From: Streptococcus anginosus
GTDB taxonomy: Bacteria; Bacillota; Bacilli; Lactobacillales; Streptococcaceae
Length of the DNA stretch: 64,000 bases
Direction of reading: 5' to 3'
Assembly: GCF_001697145.1 (NCBI RefSeq)
Contig: NZ_CP012719.1
Coordinates: 406,501-470,500 of the forward strand
The notes under the pieces: generated by a model
Database searches by the model: none
Told to the model about the DNA's origin: nothing
Seen by the model: the letters and a program-made list of their open reading frames with translations, nothing else
Position numbers and translations under genes: made by a program
Shown here: piece after piece, positions 19,017-27,472 of the stretch
How positions within the stretch are numbered: the first letter of the stretch is position 1
Layout: every line of letters begins with the position of its first letter

Positions 19017-19048
19017 CACGATCTAAAGGTCGTGTTTTTTGGTATAAT
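19017..19048 (+). promoter_or_regulatory. Hairpin-terminator fused to extended -10 promoter (module B)
   Basis: Arms CACGA (19017-19021) and TCGTG (19030-19034) enclose TCTAAAGG, then TTTTT and TGGTATAAT (19040-19048). Compared with module A the inner two arm bases differ on both sides so that pairing is kept. Confidence 0.7.
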
Positions 19049-19077
19049 GAACTTAAATTAATAGAGGAGGGTAGATA

Positions 19078-20358
19078 TTGTTTAAAAAGAGTTTCAAAGT
19101 TTTATTGTATTTATTTGTCATTGCAGCAGCTATTCTTTTACCATTATTTAGAAATCACAATCCTCTGGCTACAAGTATATATAACTTTATATCTGTAGCA
19201 AATAAGGACTACTATGGAGTTGTTCTGTCAGCTTTGGCAATTCTTATAACTTTCTTGATTTTCAATAGTCAAAATGAGAAAGAAAAAAATCTACGTTTTG
19301 AGGATGAGCAAAGAAGGAATAATCGTGAAGAAAAAGAGTATCTCGAAAATAGAGAAAAGCGTTTTGCTTCAGTACGCCCCTATTTTATAATTGAAAAAGA
19401 TAATGTTGCAGCAAAAGCAAAAATTAAAATTTTTATGGAAGATAATGTCCCGTTAGAAAATATTTTAGTCTGTGAACGAAAACTATCTGATGAAGAGGCT
19501 AAGGTTACGTCTAAAATTTTAGGGACGAAAAACTCAGGCGATTACCTTTATGAATTTTCTTTAAAAGATTTAGAAATGATAGTAGTGAAATGCACAACAT
19601 ATTTTAACGAAGAGATCTATTTTCAATATTACACAGGTGATATAACGGTTCATTATCGTATGGTTGAGGGTAATGAAGATCTAAATTATAGTAAAAGTTT
19701 AGGACGGTCATATCTTTCAGATTATTTAATTGAGAAGAAAGAAAATTACGAACCTAAAGATGAGATCACGGAGATATACAAGCAAAATATCTATAGTGTG
19801 GCTTGGGAAAAAGTTGCGAAGAAGCGATTTTCTCAATATAGGTTTCAGATTTTAGGATCAATTGCAGCAGATAGAATTTTTACAGGGAATAAAAATTTAG
19901 GAATACTTGGAGTCATTGAAAAGGATAGTATTGGAGAGATTTTAGGTAGCTCGATTACTTACTTAAGAGAACACAATAAAGATTTTTCAAATGAAATTAT
20001 TATTGAGTTATTAGAAGTAATAAAAAAATATCTCAATGATTATTGGTATACTAAATGTACAGAGCTTAGTAAGGAACGCAGATATTATTTCAAAGGAAAT
20101 CTGCCTAATACTCCGCTTCTTGAAAAATATAGTACTCTTTTTGATAAATCAGTTGATGCTAATATTATGACAAATTATATTGATGATCTAATTTTACTTG
20201 CTAAAGAGGATTACTTTAGTGATTTCCTGCTTAGAAATTTAGAAGTATATTTAAATGAACATGTTGAGATTGCTGGTGACAAGATAGATATTGAAATAGC
20301 AATAATTTTTGAGAAGATACGTACAGATATTAAACAAATACTTTCTAAAACGTTGTAA
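19078..20358 (+). CDS. AT-rich membrane-anchored protein of unknown function
   Basis: 426 residues, not recognised. Two membrane helices (about 7-24 and 44-63) are followed by a charged coiled coil (EKEKNLRFEDEQRRNNREE) and a large soluble part beginning SVRPYFIIEKD. A two-helix anchor followed by a coiled coil and RPYF recurs in orphan bacterial proteins. It starts with TTG at 19078 (GAGGAGGG upstream); no ATG is close by. It has its own promoter in module B and a third hairpin of similar type follows it. Confidence 0.65.
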   Translation: MFKKSFKVLLYLFVIAAAILLPLFRNHNPLATSIYNFISVANKDYYGVVLSALAILITFLIFNSQNEKEKNLRFEDEQRRNNREEKEYLENREKRFASVRPYFIIEKDNVAAKAKIKIFMEDNVPLENILVCERKLSDEEAKVTSKILGTKNSGDYLYEFSLKDLEMIVVKCTTYFNEEIYFQYYTGDITVHYRMVEGNEDLNYSKSLGRSYLSDYLIEKKENYEPKDEITEIYKQNIYSVAWEKVAKKRFSQYRFQILGSIAADRIFTGNKNLGILGVIEKDSIGEILGSSITYLREHNKDFSNEIIIELLEVIKKYLNDYWYTKCTELSKERRYYFKGNLPNTPLLEKYSTLFDKSVDANIMTNYIDDLILLAKEDYFSDFLLRNLEVYLNEHVEIAGDKIDIEIAIIFEKIRTDIKQILSKTL

Positions 20359-20394
20359 TTACTTATAAAGGAAATAAAATATCTAGTTACAAAG

Positions 20395-20427
20395 GCTAAT
20401 TTTAAAGGTTAGCTTATTCTATTTAAA
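20395..20427 (+). terminator. Weak terminator after the orphan membrane gene
   Basis: GCTAA (20395-20399) and TTAGC (20409-20413) enclose TTTTAAAGG, followed by a T-rich stretch. The loop shares AAAGG with modules A and B, but no TATAAT follows. Confidence 0.5.
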
Positions 20428-20675
20428 AACTTTTTCAGTACAAGTGAGTTTTTCTGTACACTAGTTCTTTTAATTCTGACATTTTAGGATAGTAACTAAA
20501 AGTTGATCGCTTTAAAAGAATTTACAAAAGGACTATTTTCTTACTGATTTTAATAAAAACTTACATCAACATCCGAGGTCAGAAAGGTTCTTACTTAGTG
20601 TATATATTTTAGGTGGAGTACCTGAAATAAGAAAGTTACCGATATTTTCCAACATACAATCCATCCCCACCCATC
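20428..20675. other. Non-coding AT-rich stretch between orphan gene and cysK
   Basis: I see no gene and no recognisable repeat here. It lies between the third hairpin and the bidirectional terminator at 20676. Confidence 0.45.
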
Positions 20676-20711
20676 AAAAAAGAACAGCTCTATTATTGAG
20701 CTGTTCTTTTT
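20676..20711. terminator. Bidirectional terminator
   Basis: AAAAAAGAACAGCTC pairs with GAGCTGTTCTTTTT around a 7-base loop. It serves cysK on the minus strand and any read-through from the plus strand. Confidence 0.85.
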
Positions 20712-20763
20712 AAACTGTTGTCAAATCCAAATTTAAAGTTTGTACGTGTATATGCCTTGATTT

Positions 20764-21693
20764 CTAAACCTCAAAATTATAGAGAGCGGTTGAGAGGTAG
20801 CGCTCGCCGTTATCTGGAGCAAGAGCTAGGACTTTTTTACCTGTTCCTAGTTTTTTGGCTACTTCAAGTGCAGCATAGATAGCTGCGGCAGAAGAAATCC
20901 CTACAAGAAAGCCTTCTTGTCCACCGACACGGCGTCCAAGGTCAAGTGCTTGATCAGAGGTAACACGGACAATACCGTCATAAGCTTGAGTGTCCAGTGT
21001 TTCTGGGATAAAACCAGCTGAAATTCCTTGAATCTTGTGGGGTCCAGGATTTTCACCGGACAGGATAGCGGACTCATCGGCTTCAACTGCGTAAACTTGT
21101 ATATTTGGATTGACTTTTTTGAGAGCGTGAGAAACGCCAGAAATTGTACCACCTGTGCCAACTCCACCGACAAAGGCATCCAATCCTTTTTCACCGAAAG
21201 CAGAGATAATTTCTGCTCCTGTTGTTCTTTCGTGTACTTCAGGATTAGCTGGATTGTTGAACTGTAGTGGTAGCCATCCGTTACGTTCTTTGGCGATTTC
21301 TTCAGCTTTGGCAATCGCACCTTTCATTCCCTCACTTCCGGGAGTGAGCACCAATTCGGCGCCATAAGCTTGGATAATTTTGCGGCGCTCCACACTCATG
21401 GTTTCTGGCATAACAATAACGACCTTATAACCTTTAGCAGCACCGACCCAAGACAAACCGATTCCAGTATTTCCGCTGGTTGCTTCGACAATGGTTGCAC
21501 CCGGCTGAATCAAGCCCTCTTGCTCAGCGGTCTCAATCATGCTGAGAGCAATGCGGTCTTTGACAGACGACCCCGGATTGAAAGCTTCTAGCTTGACATA
21601 GACATCAGCAGCGCCTTCTGGAACCAGCTTATTCAATTTCACAATAGGAGTATTTCCAATGAGTTCTGTAATGTTATGATAAATTTGTGCCAT
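20764..21693 (-). CDS. cysK: Cysteine synthase A (O-acetylserine sulfhydrylase)
   Basis: PLP enzyme making cysteine from O-acetylserine and sulfide. The 309-residue product has [16 protein letters not shown], the Lys of [11 protein letters not shown] that binds PLP, the substrate loop [10 protein letters not shown], and the phosphate-binding [10 protein letters not shown]. Start ATG 21693 (MAQIYHN) fits the family; the frame runs open to 21771 but that part is not conserved. A GAGG lies about 10 nt upstream. Confidence 0.95.
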   Translation of the reverse strand: MAQIYHNITELIGNTPIVKLNKLVPEGAADVYVKLEAFNPGSSVKDRIALSMIETAEQEGLIQPGATIVEATSGNTGIGLSWVGAAKGYKVVIVMPETMSVERRKIIQAYGAELVLTPGSEGMKGAIAKAEEIAKERNGWLPLQFNNPANPEVHERTTGAEIISAFGEKGLDAFVGGVGTGGTISGVSHALKKVNPNIQVYAVEADESAILSGENPGPHKIQGISAGFIPETLDTQAYDGIVRVTSDQALDLGRRVGGQEGFLVGISSAAAIYAALEVAKKLGTGKKVLALAPDNGERYLSTALYNFEV

Positions 21694-21757
21694 AAAATAA
21701 TACCTCAATTCTGTTGATACAATCAGTATAAAACGAAAAAGAGTCTTTGTAAAATAT

Positions 21758-21787
21758 AAAAAAACTATCAAGTCGATAGCTTTTTTT
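21758..21787 (-). terminator. Terminator between yigZ and cysK
   Basis: CTATC/GATAG arms around AAGTC flanked by A and T runs give a short hairpin with a good U-tract reading on the minus strand, just past the yigZ stop. Confidence 0.65.
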
Positions 21788-21792
21788 AATAT

Positions 21793-22428
21793 TTAGGATG
21801 AAGAAATGGGAACCTCAACTTTCCGCAATCCCTGCTCAACAATGTCAATTTTTCCATTGAACAGTTCAATCAAACTTTCTATAACGCTGTCCTTATCGTC
21901 TTTGTCAACGAAAATAGTCGTTTGTACTTGATCTGTAAAAGCTGTATCTTGTTCTTGCAACTGTTTGGCTTTAAGAAAATTTGGCAATTCTTGATATTGA
22001 CTGTAGGAAAAAGTAAGCCTTAGTCCAAGTTGTTCTTTTATGTGGACACTTCCGATTTCTTTGATAGCTAGGGCAACGCTGCCAGCATAAGCCCGAATGA
22101 GTCCACCTGCTCCTAACTTGATGCCCCCAAAATAGCGCGTCACGACAGCACAGACATTGGTTAGTTGGTGATTTTCTAAAACGCCTAACATAGGTACACC
22201 AGCAGTCCCACTTGGTTCTCCATCATCGCTACTTCGCTTCATTTCGCTCCGCTCTCCTAAAATAAAGGCAGAGCAGTTATGAGTAGCTTTGTAGTGTTCT
22301 TTTTTGACAGCCTGAATAAAATTTCGTGCTTCGTCCTCTGTTGTCACACGCTTGATATGACAGATAAAGCGCGATTTTTTGATTTCTTCTTGGACTTGAC
22401 CGTCCTCTTTGATTGTTCTAAATTCCAT
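21793..22428 (-). CDS. yigZ: YigZ/IMPACT family protein
   Basis: 211 residues, UPF0029 family. The N-terminal part has KKSRFICHIKRV, the Asp/Gly-rich DDGEPSGTAG and VVTRYFGGIKLGAGGL signatures of the IMPACT fold; the C-terminal DUF1949 domain follows. It is related to regulators of translation in eukaryotes; the bacterial role is unclear. It is divergent from comFA with 56 bp between starts. TAAAAT (22440-22435) ends 6 nt before the ATG, so a leaderless mRNA is possible. Confidence 0.9.
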   Translation of the reverse strand: MEFRTIKEDGQVQEEIKKSRFICHIKRVTTEDEARNFIQAVKKEHYKATHNCSAFILGERSEMKRSSDDGEPSGTAGVPMLGVLENHQLTNVCAVVTRYFGGIKLGAGGLIRAYAGSVALAIKEIGSVHIKEQLGLRLTFSYSQYQELPNFLKAKQLQEQDTAFTDQVQTTIFVDKDDKDSVIESLIELFNGKIDIVEQGLRKVEVPISSS

Positions 22429-22469
22429 ATCTTCATTTTACAAAAAAACTTTTATTTTGCCAAAGTTTT

Positions 22470-22477
22470 TCCGAATA
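22470..22477 (+). promoter_or_regulatory. cin-box (ComX/SigX promoter) of comFA
   Basis: TCCGAATA matches the competence sigma-factor box TACGAATA at seven of eight positions and follows a T-rich stretch. Seven bases separate it from the comFA ATG. It should make comFA-comFC a late-competence operon. Confidence 0.8.
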
Positions 22478-22484
22478 AATAGAT

Positions 22485-23786
22485 ATGACGGAATTACAAG
22501 ATTGCTTAGGTCGTATTTTTACAAAAAGTCAATTGTCACCAGAATTGCAATTGCAAGCACAAAGCTTAGCTGGAATGGTAGAAGAGAAAGGAAAGTTAAG
22601 CTGTAATCGCTGTGGACAAGCCATTGACAAAGAAAAACAGCAACTACCAATTGGTGCTTATTATTGTAGGTCTTGCTTGATCTTAGGAAGGGTTAGGAGT
22701 GATGAAGAACTATACTATTTTCCACAGGAAGAATTTCCCAAAGCGAATGTTTTGAAATGGCAAGGAAAGTTGACAGAATTTCAAGCTAAGGTTTCTCAAG
22801 GACTTGTAGAGGCGGTTACCAAACGCAAAGATAGCTTGGTTCACGCAGTCACAGGAGCCGGAAAGACGGAAATGATCTATCAGGTGGTGGCACAAGTCAT
22901 CAATCAAGGTGGAGCCGTCTGCTTGGCTAGCCCCAGAATTGATGTCTGCTTAGAACTTTATCGCAGACTGAAAGTAGATTTTACTTGCGATATTTCACTC
23001 CTGCACGGTGAATCAGAAGCATATTCCCGCAGTCCTCTCGTGATTGCTACAACGCATCAGCTTCTCAAATTTTATCAAGCCTTTGATCTTCTTATCGTTG
23101 ATGAAGTAGATGCCTTTCCTTACGTGGACAATCCGATGCTTTATCATGCGGTTCATCAGGCAGTTAAAGTAGAGGGAACGAAGATTTTCTTAACAGCAAC
23201 TTCCACAGATGAGTTGGATAAAAAAGTGGCTAAAGGAGAATTAACTCGTTTGAGTCTACCTAGACGTTTTCATGGGAATCCTTTGATTGTTCCTCAAAAA
23301 ATTTGGTTGGCAGATTTTCAAAAATATCTTGGTCAAAAGAAGCTAGTTCCTAAGTTAAGACAGTTTATTCAAAAGCAGAGAAAAACCAGCTTTCCACTTC
23401 TTATTTTTGCTTCTGAGATTAAAAAGGGGCAGGAATTAGCAGAGATTCTTCAAAGCACTTTTCCTAATGAAAAAGTTGGCTTTGTAGCCTCGACGACTGA
23501 AAATCGACTGGAAATTGTAGAGAAATTTCGTCAAAAAGAAATCACGATTTTGGTAACAACGACAATTCTAGAACGTGGTGTAACTTTTCCTTGTGTAGAT
23601 GTTTTTGTGGTGGAGGCTAACCACCGTTTGTTTAGTCGCAGCGCTCTGGTACAAATCGCTGGACGCGTCGGTCGCAGTATGGATCGACCGACAGGCGAGT
23701 TAATCTTTTTTCATGACGGTGCGACTATGGCGATAGAAAAAGCGATTAAAGAAATTCAGGAGATGAATCAGGAGGCCGGTTTATGA
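22485..23786 (+). CDS. comFA: ComFA, DNA-uptake ATPase/helicase
   Basis: DEAD-like ATPase that drives single-stranded DNA into the cell during transformation. The zinc-binding cluster (CNRCGQAI, YYCRSC) precedes the helicase core: Walker A in TGAGKTEM, the DEVD box (LLIVDEVDAF), LTATS, and the C-terminal helicase domain (TTTILERGVTFP, LVQIAGRVGRS). The length of 433 is typical. The last 4 bases overlap comFC (ATGA). No Shine-Dalgarno sequence precedes ATG 22485; the cin-box spacing suggests that transcription begins at the ATG. Confidence 0.96.
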   Translation: MTELQDCLGRIFTKSQLSPELQLQAQSLAGMVEEKGKLSCNRCGQAIDKEKQQLPIGAYYCRSCLILGRVRSDEELYYFPQEEFPKANVLKWQGKLTEFQAKVSQGLVEAVTKRKDSLVHAVTGAGKTEMIYQVVAQVINQGGAVCLASPRIDVCLELYRRLKVDFTCDISLLHGESEAYSRSPLVIATTHQLLKFYQAFDLLIVDEVDAFPYVDNPMLYHAVHQAVKVEGTKIFLTATSTDELDKKVAKGELTRLSLPRRFHGNPLIVPQKIWLADFQKYLGQKKLVPKLRQFIQKQRKTSFPLLIFASEIKKGQELAEILQSTFPNEKVGFVASTTENRLEIVEKFRQKEITILVTTTILERGVTFPCVDVFVVEANHRLFSRSALVQIAGRVGRSMDRPTGELIFFHDGATMAIEKAIKEIQEMNQEAGL

Positions 23787-24448
23787 ATTCATGTGTTTTA
23801 TGTGATAGTCTACTGGATGAAAAACTAACATTTTGTGATTTATTGACTTTGACGAAGCCAAAAGCAAGAGCCTGTGATACTTGTTTTGAAAAATTTCAAC
23901 GCATTTCAGGGCAGCATTGCCCGAAGTGTTATCGTGACGGGGCAAGTGAAGTCTGCATGGATTGCCAAGTGTGGATAGAAAAAGGAAAAGAAGTTTGTCA
24001 TAAAAGTTGTTTTGTATATAACGAAGCCATGAAAGACTTTTTCAGCCAATATAAATTTCAAGGAGATTATGCTCTTTATTCTGTATTTGCTGAAGTTTTG
24101 CAAAAGGAATTAAAAGTTTACCGTGATTATGCGCTTGTTCCCATTCCTGTAAGTGCCGAAAAGTATCAGACAAGAGGATTTAATCAAGTAACAGCTTTCC
24201 TTGAGGGCGCAAAGTTGCCATTTAAGGAAGTTTTAGAAAAGCATGATACAATTGCTCAATCAAGCAAGACGAGAGAGGAACGATTGCAAAGTCAGCAGTG
24301 TTTTAAAGTAAAAGACAATGTTCAAGTTCCGACAAAAGTTCTTTTGATAGATGACATTTATACAACTGGCTCAACCCTACAATTAGCCAAGGAAATGTTA
24401 GTGGAAGCGGGAGTGAAAGAAATTATGACATTTTCATTGGCAAGATAA
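23783..24448 (+). CDS. comFC: ComFC, phosphoribosyltransferase-like competence protein
   Basis: Partner of ComFA in DNA uptake. The N-terminal zinc ribbon has paired Cys (CVLCDSLL, CDTCFEKF, CPKCYRDG, CMDCQ), followed by a PRTase-type domain with ALVPIPVS, RGFNQV and the PRPP loop LLIDDIYTTGSTL. The 221 residues match the family. It is translationally coupled to comFA. Confidence 0.95.
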   Translation: MNSCVLCDSLLDEKLTFCDLLTLTKPKARACDTCFEKFQRISGQHCPKCYRDGASEVCMDCQVWIEKGKEVCHKSCFVYNEAMKDFFSQYKFQGDYALYSVFAEVLQKELKVYRDYALVPIPVSAEKYQTRGFNQVTAFLEGAKLPFKEVLEKHDTIAQSSKTREERLQSQQCFKVKDNVQVPTKVLLIDDIYTTGSTLQLAKEMLVEAGVKEIMTFSLAR

Positions 24449-24456
24449 CAAAAAAT

Positions 24457-24485
24457 TTGCAAAAAGAGAATGAAAGCGTTATAAT
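24457..24485 (+). promoter_or_regulatory. hpf promoter with overlapping cre site
   Basis: TTGCAA (24457-24462), 17-bp spacer, TATAAT (24480-24485). The 16-mer at 24470-24485 agrees with the CcpA cre consensus WTGNNARCGNWWWCAW at all fixed positions but one and covers the -10 box, so CcpA would repress. Confidence 0.65.
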
Positions 24486-24528
24486 AAAATAAAGAAAAAC
24501 AAAAAATGCTTAGAAAGAAGGTACTTAT

Positions 24529-25071
24529 ATGATTAAATATAGTATCCGTGGTGAGAACCTAGAAGTGACGGAAGCTCTTCGTGATTATGTAGTTTCTAAA
24601 CTTGAAAAAATCGAAAAATATTTCCAAGCTGATCAAGAATTGGATGCGCGTGTAAACTTGAAAGTCTATCGTGAAAAAACAGCCAAAGTTGAAGTAACTA
24701 TTCCACTTGGTTCGATCACTCTTCGTGCAGAAGATGTTTCTCAAGATATGTATGGTTCGATTGATTTGGTGACAGACAAAATTGAACGTCAAATTCGTAA
24801 AAATAAAACAAAAATTGAACGTAAAAACCGTAATAAAAAATCGACTAGCCAGTTATTTACAGATGCTGTCGTTGAAGAAGTGGAAGTTGCACCTGCAAAA
24901 GTCGTTCGTTCAAAACAAATTGATTTAAAACCAATGGACTTAGAAGAAGCTCTTCTTCAAATGGATTTATTGGGACATGACTTCTTCATCTATACTGATG
25001 TAGAAGACAACACAACCAATGTTTTGTATCGTCGTGAAGATGGTGACGTTGGCTTGCTTGAAGTAAGATAA
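24529..25071 (+). CDS. hpf: Long-form ribosome hibernation promoting factor
   Basis: Dimerises 70S ribosomes into inactive 100S particles in stationary phase. Residues 1-100 form the S30AE/YfiA domain (MIKYSIRGENLEVTEALRDY, RVNLKVYREKTAKVEVTI); the C-terminal domain (about 125-180, LKPMDLEEALLQMDLLGHDF) mediates dimerisation, which marks the long HPF of Gram-positives. It follows the comF operon but has its own promoter with a cre site, so carbon source probably controls it. Confidence 0.95.
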   Translation: MIKYSIRGENLEVTEALRDYVVSKLEKIEKYFQADQELDARVNLKVYREKTAKVEVTIPLGSITLRAEDVSQDMYGSIDLVTDKIERQIRKNKTKIERKNRNKKSTSQLFTDAVVEEVEVAPAKVVRSKQIDLKPMDLEEALLQMDLLGHDFFIYTDVEDNTTNVLYRREDGDVGLLEVR

Positions 25072-25080
25072 TCAATCAGT

Positions 25081-25107
25081 CCTCTGATTTATATCAGGGG
25101 ATTTTTA
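25081..25107 (+). terminator. Terminator after hpf
   Basis: CCTCTGAT and ATCAGGGG pair around TTAT, followed by ATTTTTATTT. Confidence 0.75.
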
Positions 25108-25254
25108 TTTGCTCTGCAATCAGCTCAAGATAATTGCAAAAAACTGTATTGAAAAATCATCATGTTTGAACGGCATTTCAAAAGTTGGACAGCAAAAAAA
25201 ACAATTGACTTACAGTTATCACAGAAGAAAAACTGATACATTCTTTCGAGATTT

Positions 25255-25263
25255 TGTTATAAT
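25255..25263 (+). promoter_or_regulatory. Extended -10 promoter of rsmD
   Basis: TGTTATAAT, with TATAAT at 25258-25263 and seven bases to the ATG at 25271. Transcription should begin at or next to the ATG. Confidence 0.65.
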
Positions 25264-25270
25264 ATTCTTT

Positions 25271-25810
25271 ATGAGAGTTGTTGCAGGGAAATATGGGGGG
25301 CGTCCTCTTAAAACGTTAGAAGGCAAAACAACTAGACCGACGACAGACAAGGTTAAGGGAGCTATCTTTAATATGATTGGTCCTTATTTTGATGGAGGAC
25401 GAGTGTTGGATTTGTATGCCGGAAGTGGCAGTTTAGCGATTGAAGCTATTTCGCGAGGCATGGCTTCGGCTGTTTTGGTTGAAAAAGACCGCAGGGCGCA
25501 AACGATTATCAGCCAAAATATCATCATGACTAAGGAAAAAGAACGATTTGAACTTCTGAAAATGGAGTCCAATCGAGCGCTTGAATTGGTCACAGGACAG
25601 TTTGATTTAGTGTTATTGGATCCACCTTATGCAAAAGAACAGATTGCTGCAGATATTGAAAAATTGGTTGAACGAGAGCTTCTGAGCGATGATGTACTGG
25701 TTGTTTGTGAGACAGACAAGTCGGTGGATTTACCAGAAGAAATCGCAGGACTAGGCATCTGGAAGCAAAAAATATATGGAATTTCAAAGGTGACGGTTTA
25801 TGTCAGATAA
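25271..25810 (+). CDS. rsmD: 16S rRNA (guanine966-N2)-methyltransferase
   Basis: SAM-dependent methyltransferase of 179 residues: [13 protein letters not shown] at the start, [15 protein letters not shown], the SAM loop [15 protein letters not shown] and the catalytic [10 protein letters not shown] use ATG 25271; the open frame reaches back to 25109 but the family begins at MRVVAG and a TATAAT lies 7 nt upstream. The gene overlaps coaD by 11 bases, the usual rsmD-coaD order. Confidence 0.93.
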   Translation: MRVVAGKYGGRPLKTLEGKTTRPTTDKVKGAIFNMIGPYFDGGRVLDLYAGSGSLAIEAISRGMASAVLVEKDRRAQTIISQNIIMTKEKERFELLKMESNRALELVTGQFDLVLLDPPYAKEQIAADIEKLVERELLSDDVLVVCETDKSVDLPEEIAGLGIWKQKIYGISKVTVYVR

Positions 25811-26297
25811 AATTGGATTATTTGCAGGCTCTTTTGACCCGATTACAAAGGGGCATATTGACTTGATTGAACGAGCTAGTAAGCTCTTTGATTGCCTATA
25901 TGTTGGTATTTTTTATAATCTTGAGAAAAAGAGTTTTTTTAGTATTGAAGCAAAAGAAAAAATGGTGACAGCTGCTCTAGCTCATTTGGAGAATGTAAAA
26001 ATTGTTACTTCTCATGACGAATTGGCAGTGGAAGTAGCTAGAAAGCTAGGAGTGACAACTTTTGTACGGGGACTACGGAATAGTCAAGATTTGGATTATG
26101 AGGGGAATCTCAACTTTTTTAATCATGAATTGGCACCTGAATTGGATACCATCTTTTTGATTAGCAAACCAGCTTATCAGCATCTCAGCTCATCAAGAAT
26201 TCGTGAATTGATTTCCTTTGAGCAGGATATTTTAAAGTATGTGCCTGAAAGTGTCGTAAAGGAGTTAAAGAAACAGTATGGAAAAACCAAGAAATAA
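25800..26297 (+). CDS. coaD: Phosphopantetheine adenylyltransferase
   Basis: Penultimate step of coenzyme A synthesis. The nucleotidyltransferase signature [21 protein letters not shown] with the (T/H)xGH motif and the C-terminal [13 protein letters not shown] are clear. 165 residues is usual. It overlaps rsmD upstream and the sepM start by 20 bases downstream. Confidence 0.96.
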   Translation: MSDKIGLFAGSFDPITKGHIDLIERASKLFDCLYVGIFYNLEKKSFFSIEAKEKMVTAALAHLENVKIVTSHDELAVEVARKLGVTTFVRGLRNSQDLDYEGNLNFFNHELAPELDTIFLISKPAYQHLSSSRIRELISFEQDILKYVPESVVKELKKQYGKTKK

Positions 26298-27333
26298 ATT
26301 TAAAAAATGGCCGATAATTGCAATAGCAGGGCTGATTTTGCTTTTCTTATCTTTTGTAGTTCCCTTGCCTTATTATATTGAGGTGCCAGGTGGTGCAGCA
26401 GATGTCCGTCAGGTATTGCGCGTGGACAACAAAGAAGATAAGGAAAAAGGTTCTTACAACTTTGTAACGGTTGGGATTCAGCATGCGACCTTTGCTCATT
26501 TGGTTTATGCTTGGTTGACACCTTTTACAGATATTTATTCGGCGAAGGAGTTGACTGGCGGAACTTCTGATAAAGAATACATGCGGATCAATCAGTTTTA
26601 TATGGAAACATCGCAAAACCTAGCTAAATACCAAGGGTTGAAAAAAGCTGGCAAAGATATTACTCTGAAATATCTAGGGGTTTACGTCTTGCAAGTCACA
26701 AAGAATTCTACTTTTAAAGGCATTTTAAATATTGCAGATACTGTGACAGGTGTGAATGACAAGACTTTCAATAGTTCAAAAGAATTGATAGACTATGTTG
26801 GAGCGCAAAAGATTGGCAGCAAAGTCAAGGTGAACTATGTAGAAGACGGTCAGAAGAAATCTGCTACAGGTAAAATCATCAAACTTGAAAATGGGAAAAA
26901 CGGGATTGGTATTAGCTTGATCGACCGAACAGAAGTCACAAGCAACACACCAATTGAATTTTCAACAGCCGGTATTGGTGGACCAAGTGCGGGCTTGATG
27001 TTTAGTTTGGCAATTTATACGCAAATTGCAGATCCAACATTGAGAGACGGCAGAAATATTGCTGGGACGGGCTCAATTGACCGCGAAGGAAAAGTTGGCG
27101 ACATTGGTGGGATTGACAAAAAAGTTGTTTCAGCAGCAAAAAATAGTGCAGAAATTTTCTTTGCACCAAATAATCCAGTTACTAAGGAAGCTAAAAAAGC
27201 TAATTCTAAAGCGAAAACTAACTATGAGACCGCTTTGGAAACTGCTAAAAAAATTAAGACCAATATGAAAATTGTACCCGTGAAAACTTTACAAGATGCC
27301 ATTGATTACCTCAAGAACACAAAGAAGTCATAA
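26278..27333 (+). CDS. sepM: SepM/YlbL-type membrane PDZ-Lon protease
   Basis: Membrane-anchored serine protease of 351 residues; in streptococci SepM trims competence-stimulating peptide. One N-terminal helix (about 12-31) precedes an outside part with a PDZ domain (YVLQVTKNSTFKGIL to ELIDYVG) and a Lon-type catalytic domain with Ser in GIGGPSAGLMFS and Lys in DKKVVSAAK. Its start lies within coaD. The peptide-processing role is known for the family in S. mutans and inferred here. Confidence 0.9.
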   Translation: MEKPRNKFKKWPIIAIAGLILLFLSFVVPLPYYIEVPGGAADVRQVLRVDNKEDKEKGSYNFVTVGIQHATFAHLVYAWLTPFTDIYSAKELTGGTSDKEYMRINQFYMETSQNLAKYQGLKKAGKDITLKYLGVYVLQVTKNSTFKGILNIADTVTGVNDKTFNSSKELIDYVGAQKIGSKVKVNYVEDGQKKSATGKIIKLENGKNGIGISLIDRTEVTSNTPIEFSTAGIGGPSAGLMFSLAIYTQIADPTLRDGRNIAGTGSIDREGKVGDIGGIDKKVVSAAKNSAEIFFAPNNPVTKEAKKANSKAKTNYETALETAKKIKTNMKIVPVKTLQDAIDYLKNTKKS

Positions 27334-27346
27334 AAATAGTTCAATA

Positions 27347-27391
27347 AAAGAGCAAGTTAATGATAGAAGTTTGACTTTGCTCCTTTTTTCT
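27347..27391 (+). terminator. Terminator after sepM
   Basis: GAGCAAGT pairs imperfectly with ACTTTGCTC, followed by CTTTTTTCTTTC. Confidence 0.65.
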
Positions 27392-27472
27392 TTCTCTATT
27401 TCAACTATCAAAAACACTTCTTTTTATGGTAAAATAAGTTTAATACAAGAAATAAGATGATAAAGGATGACT

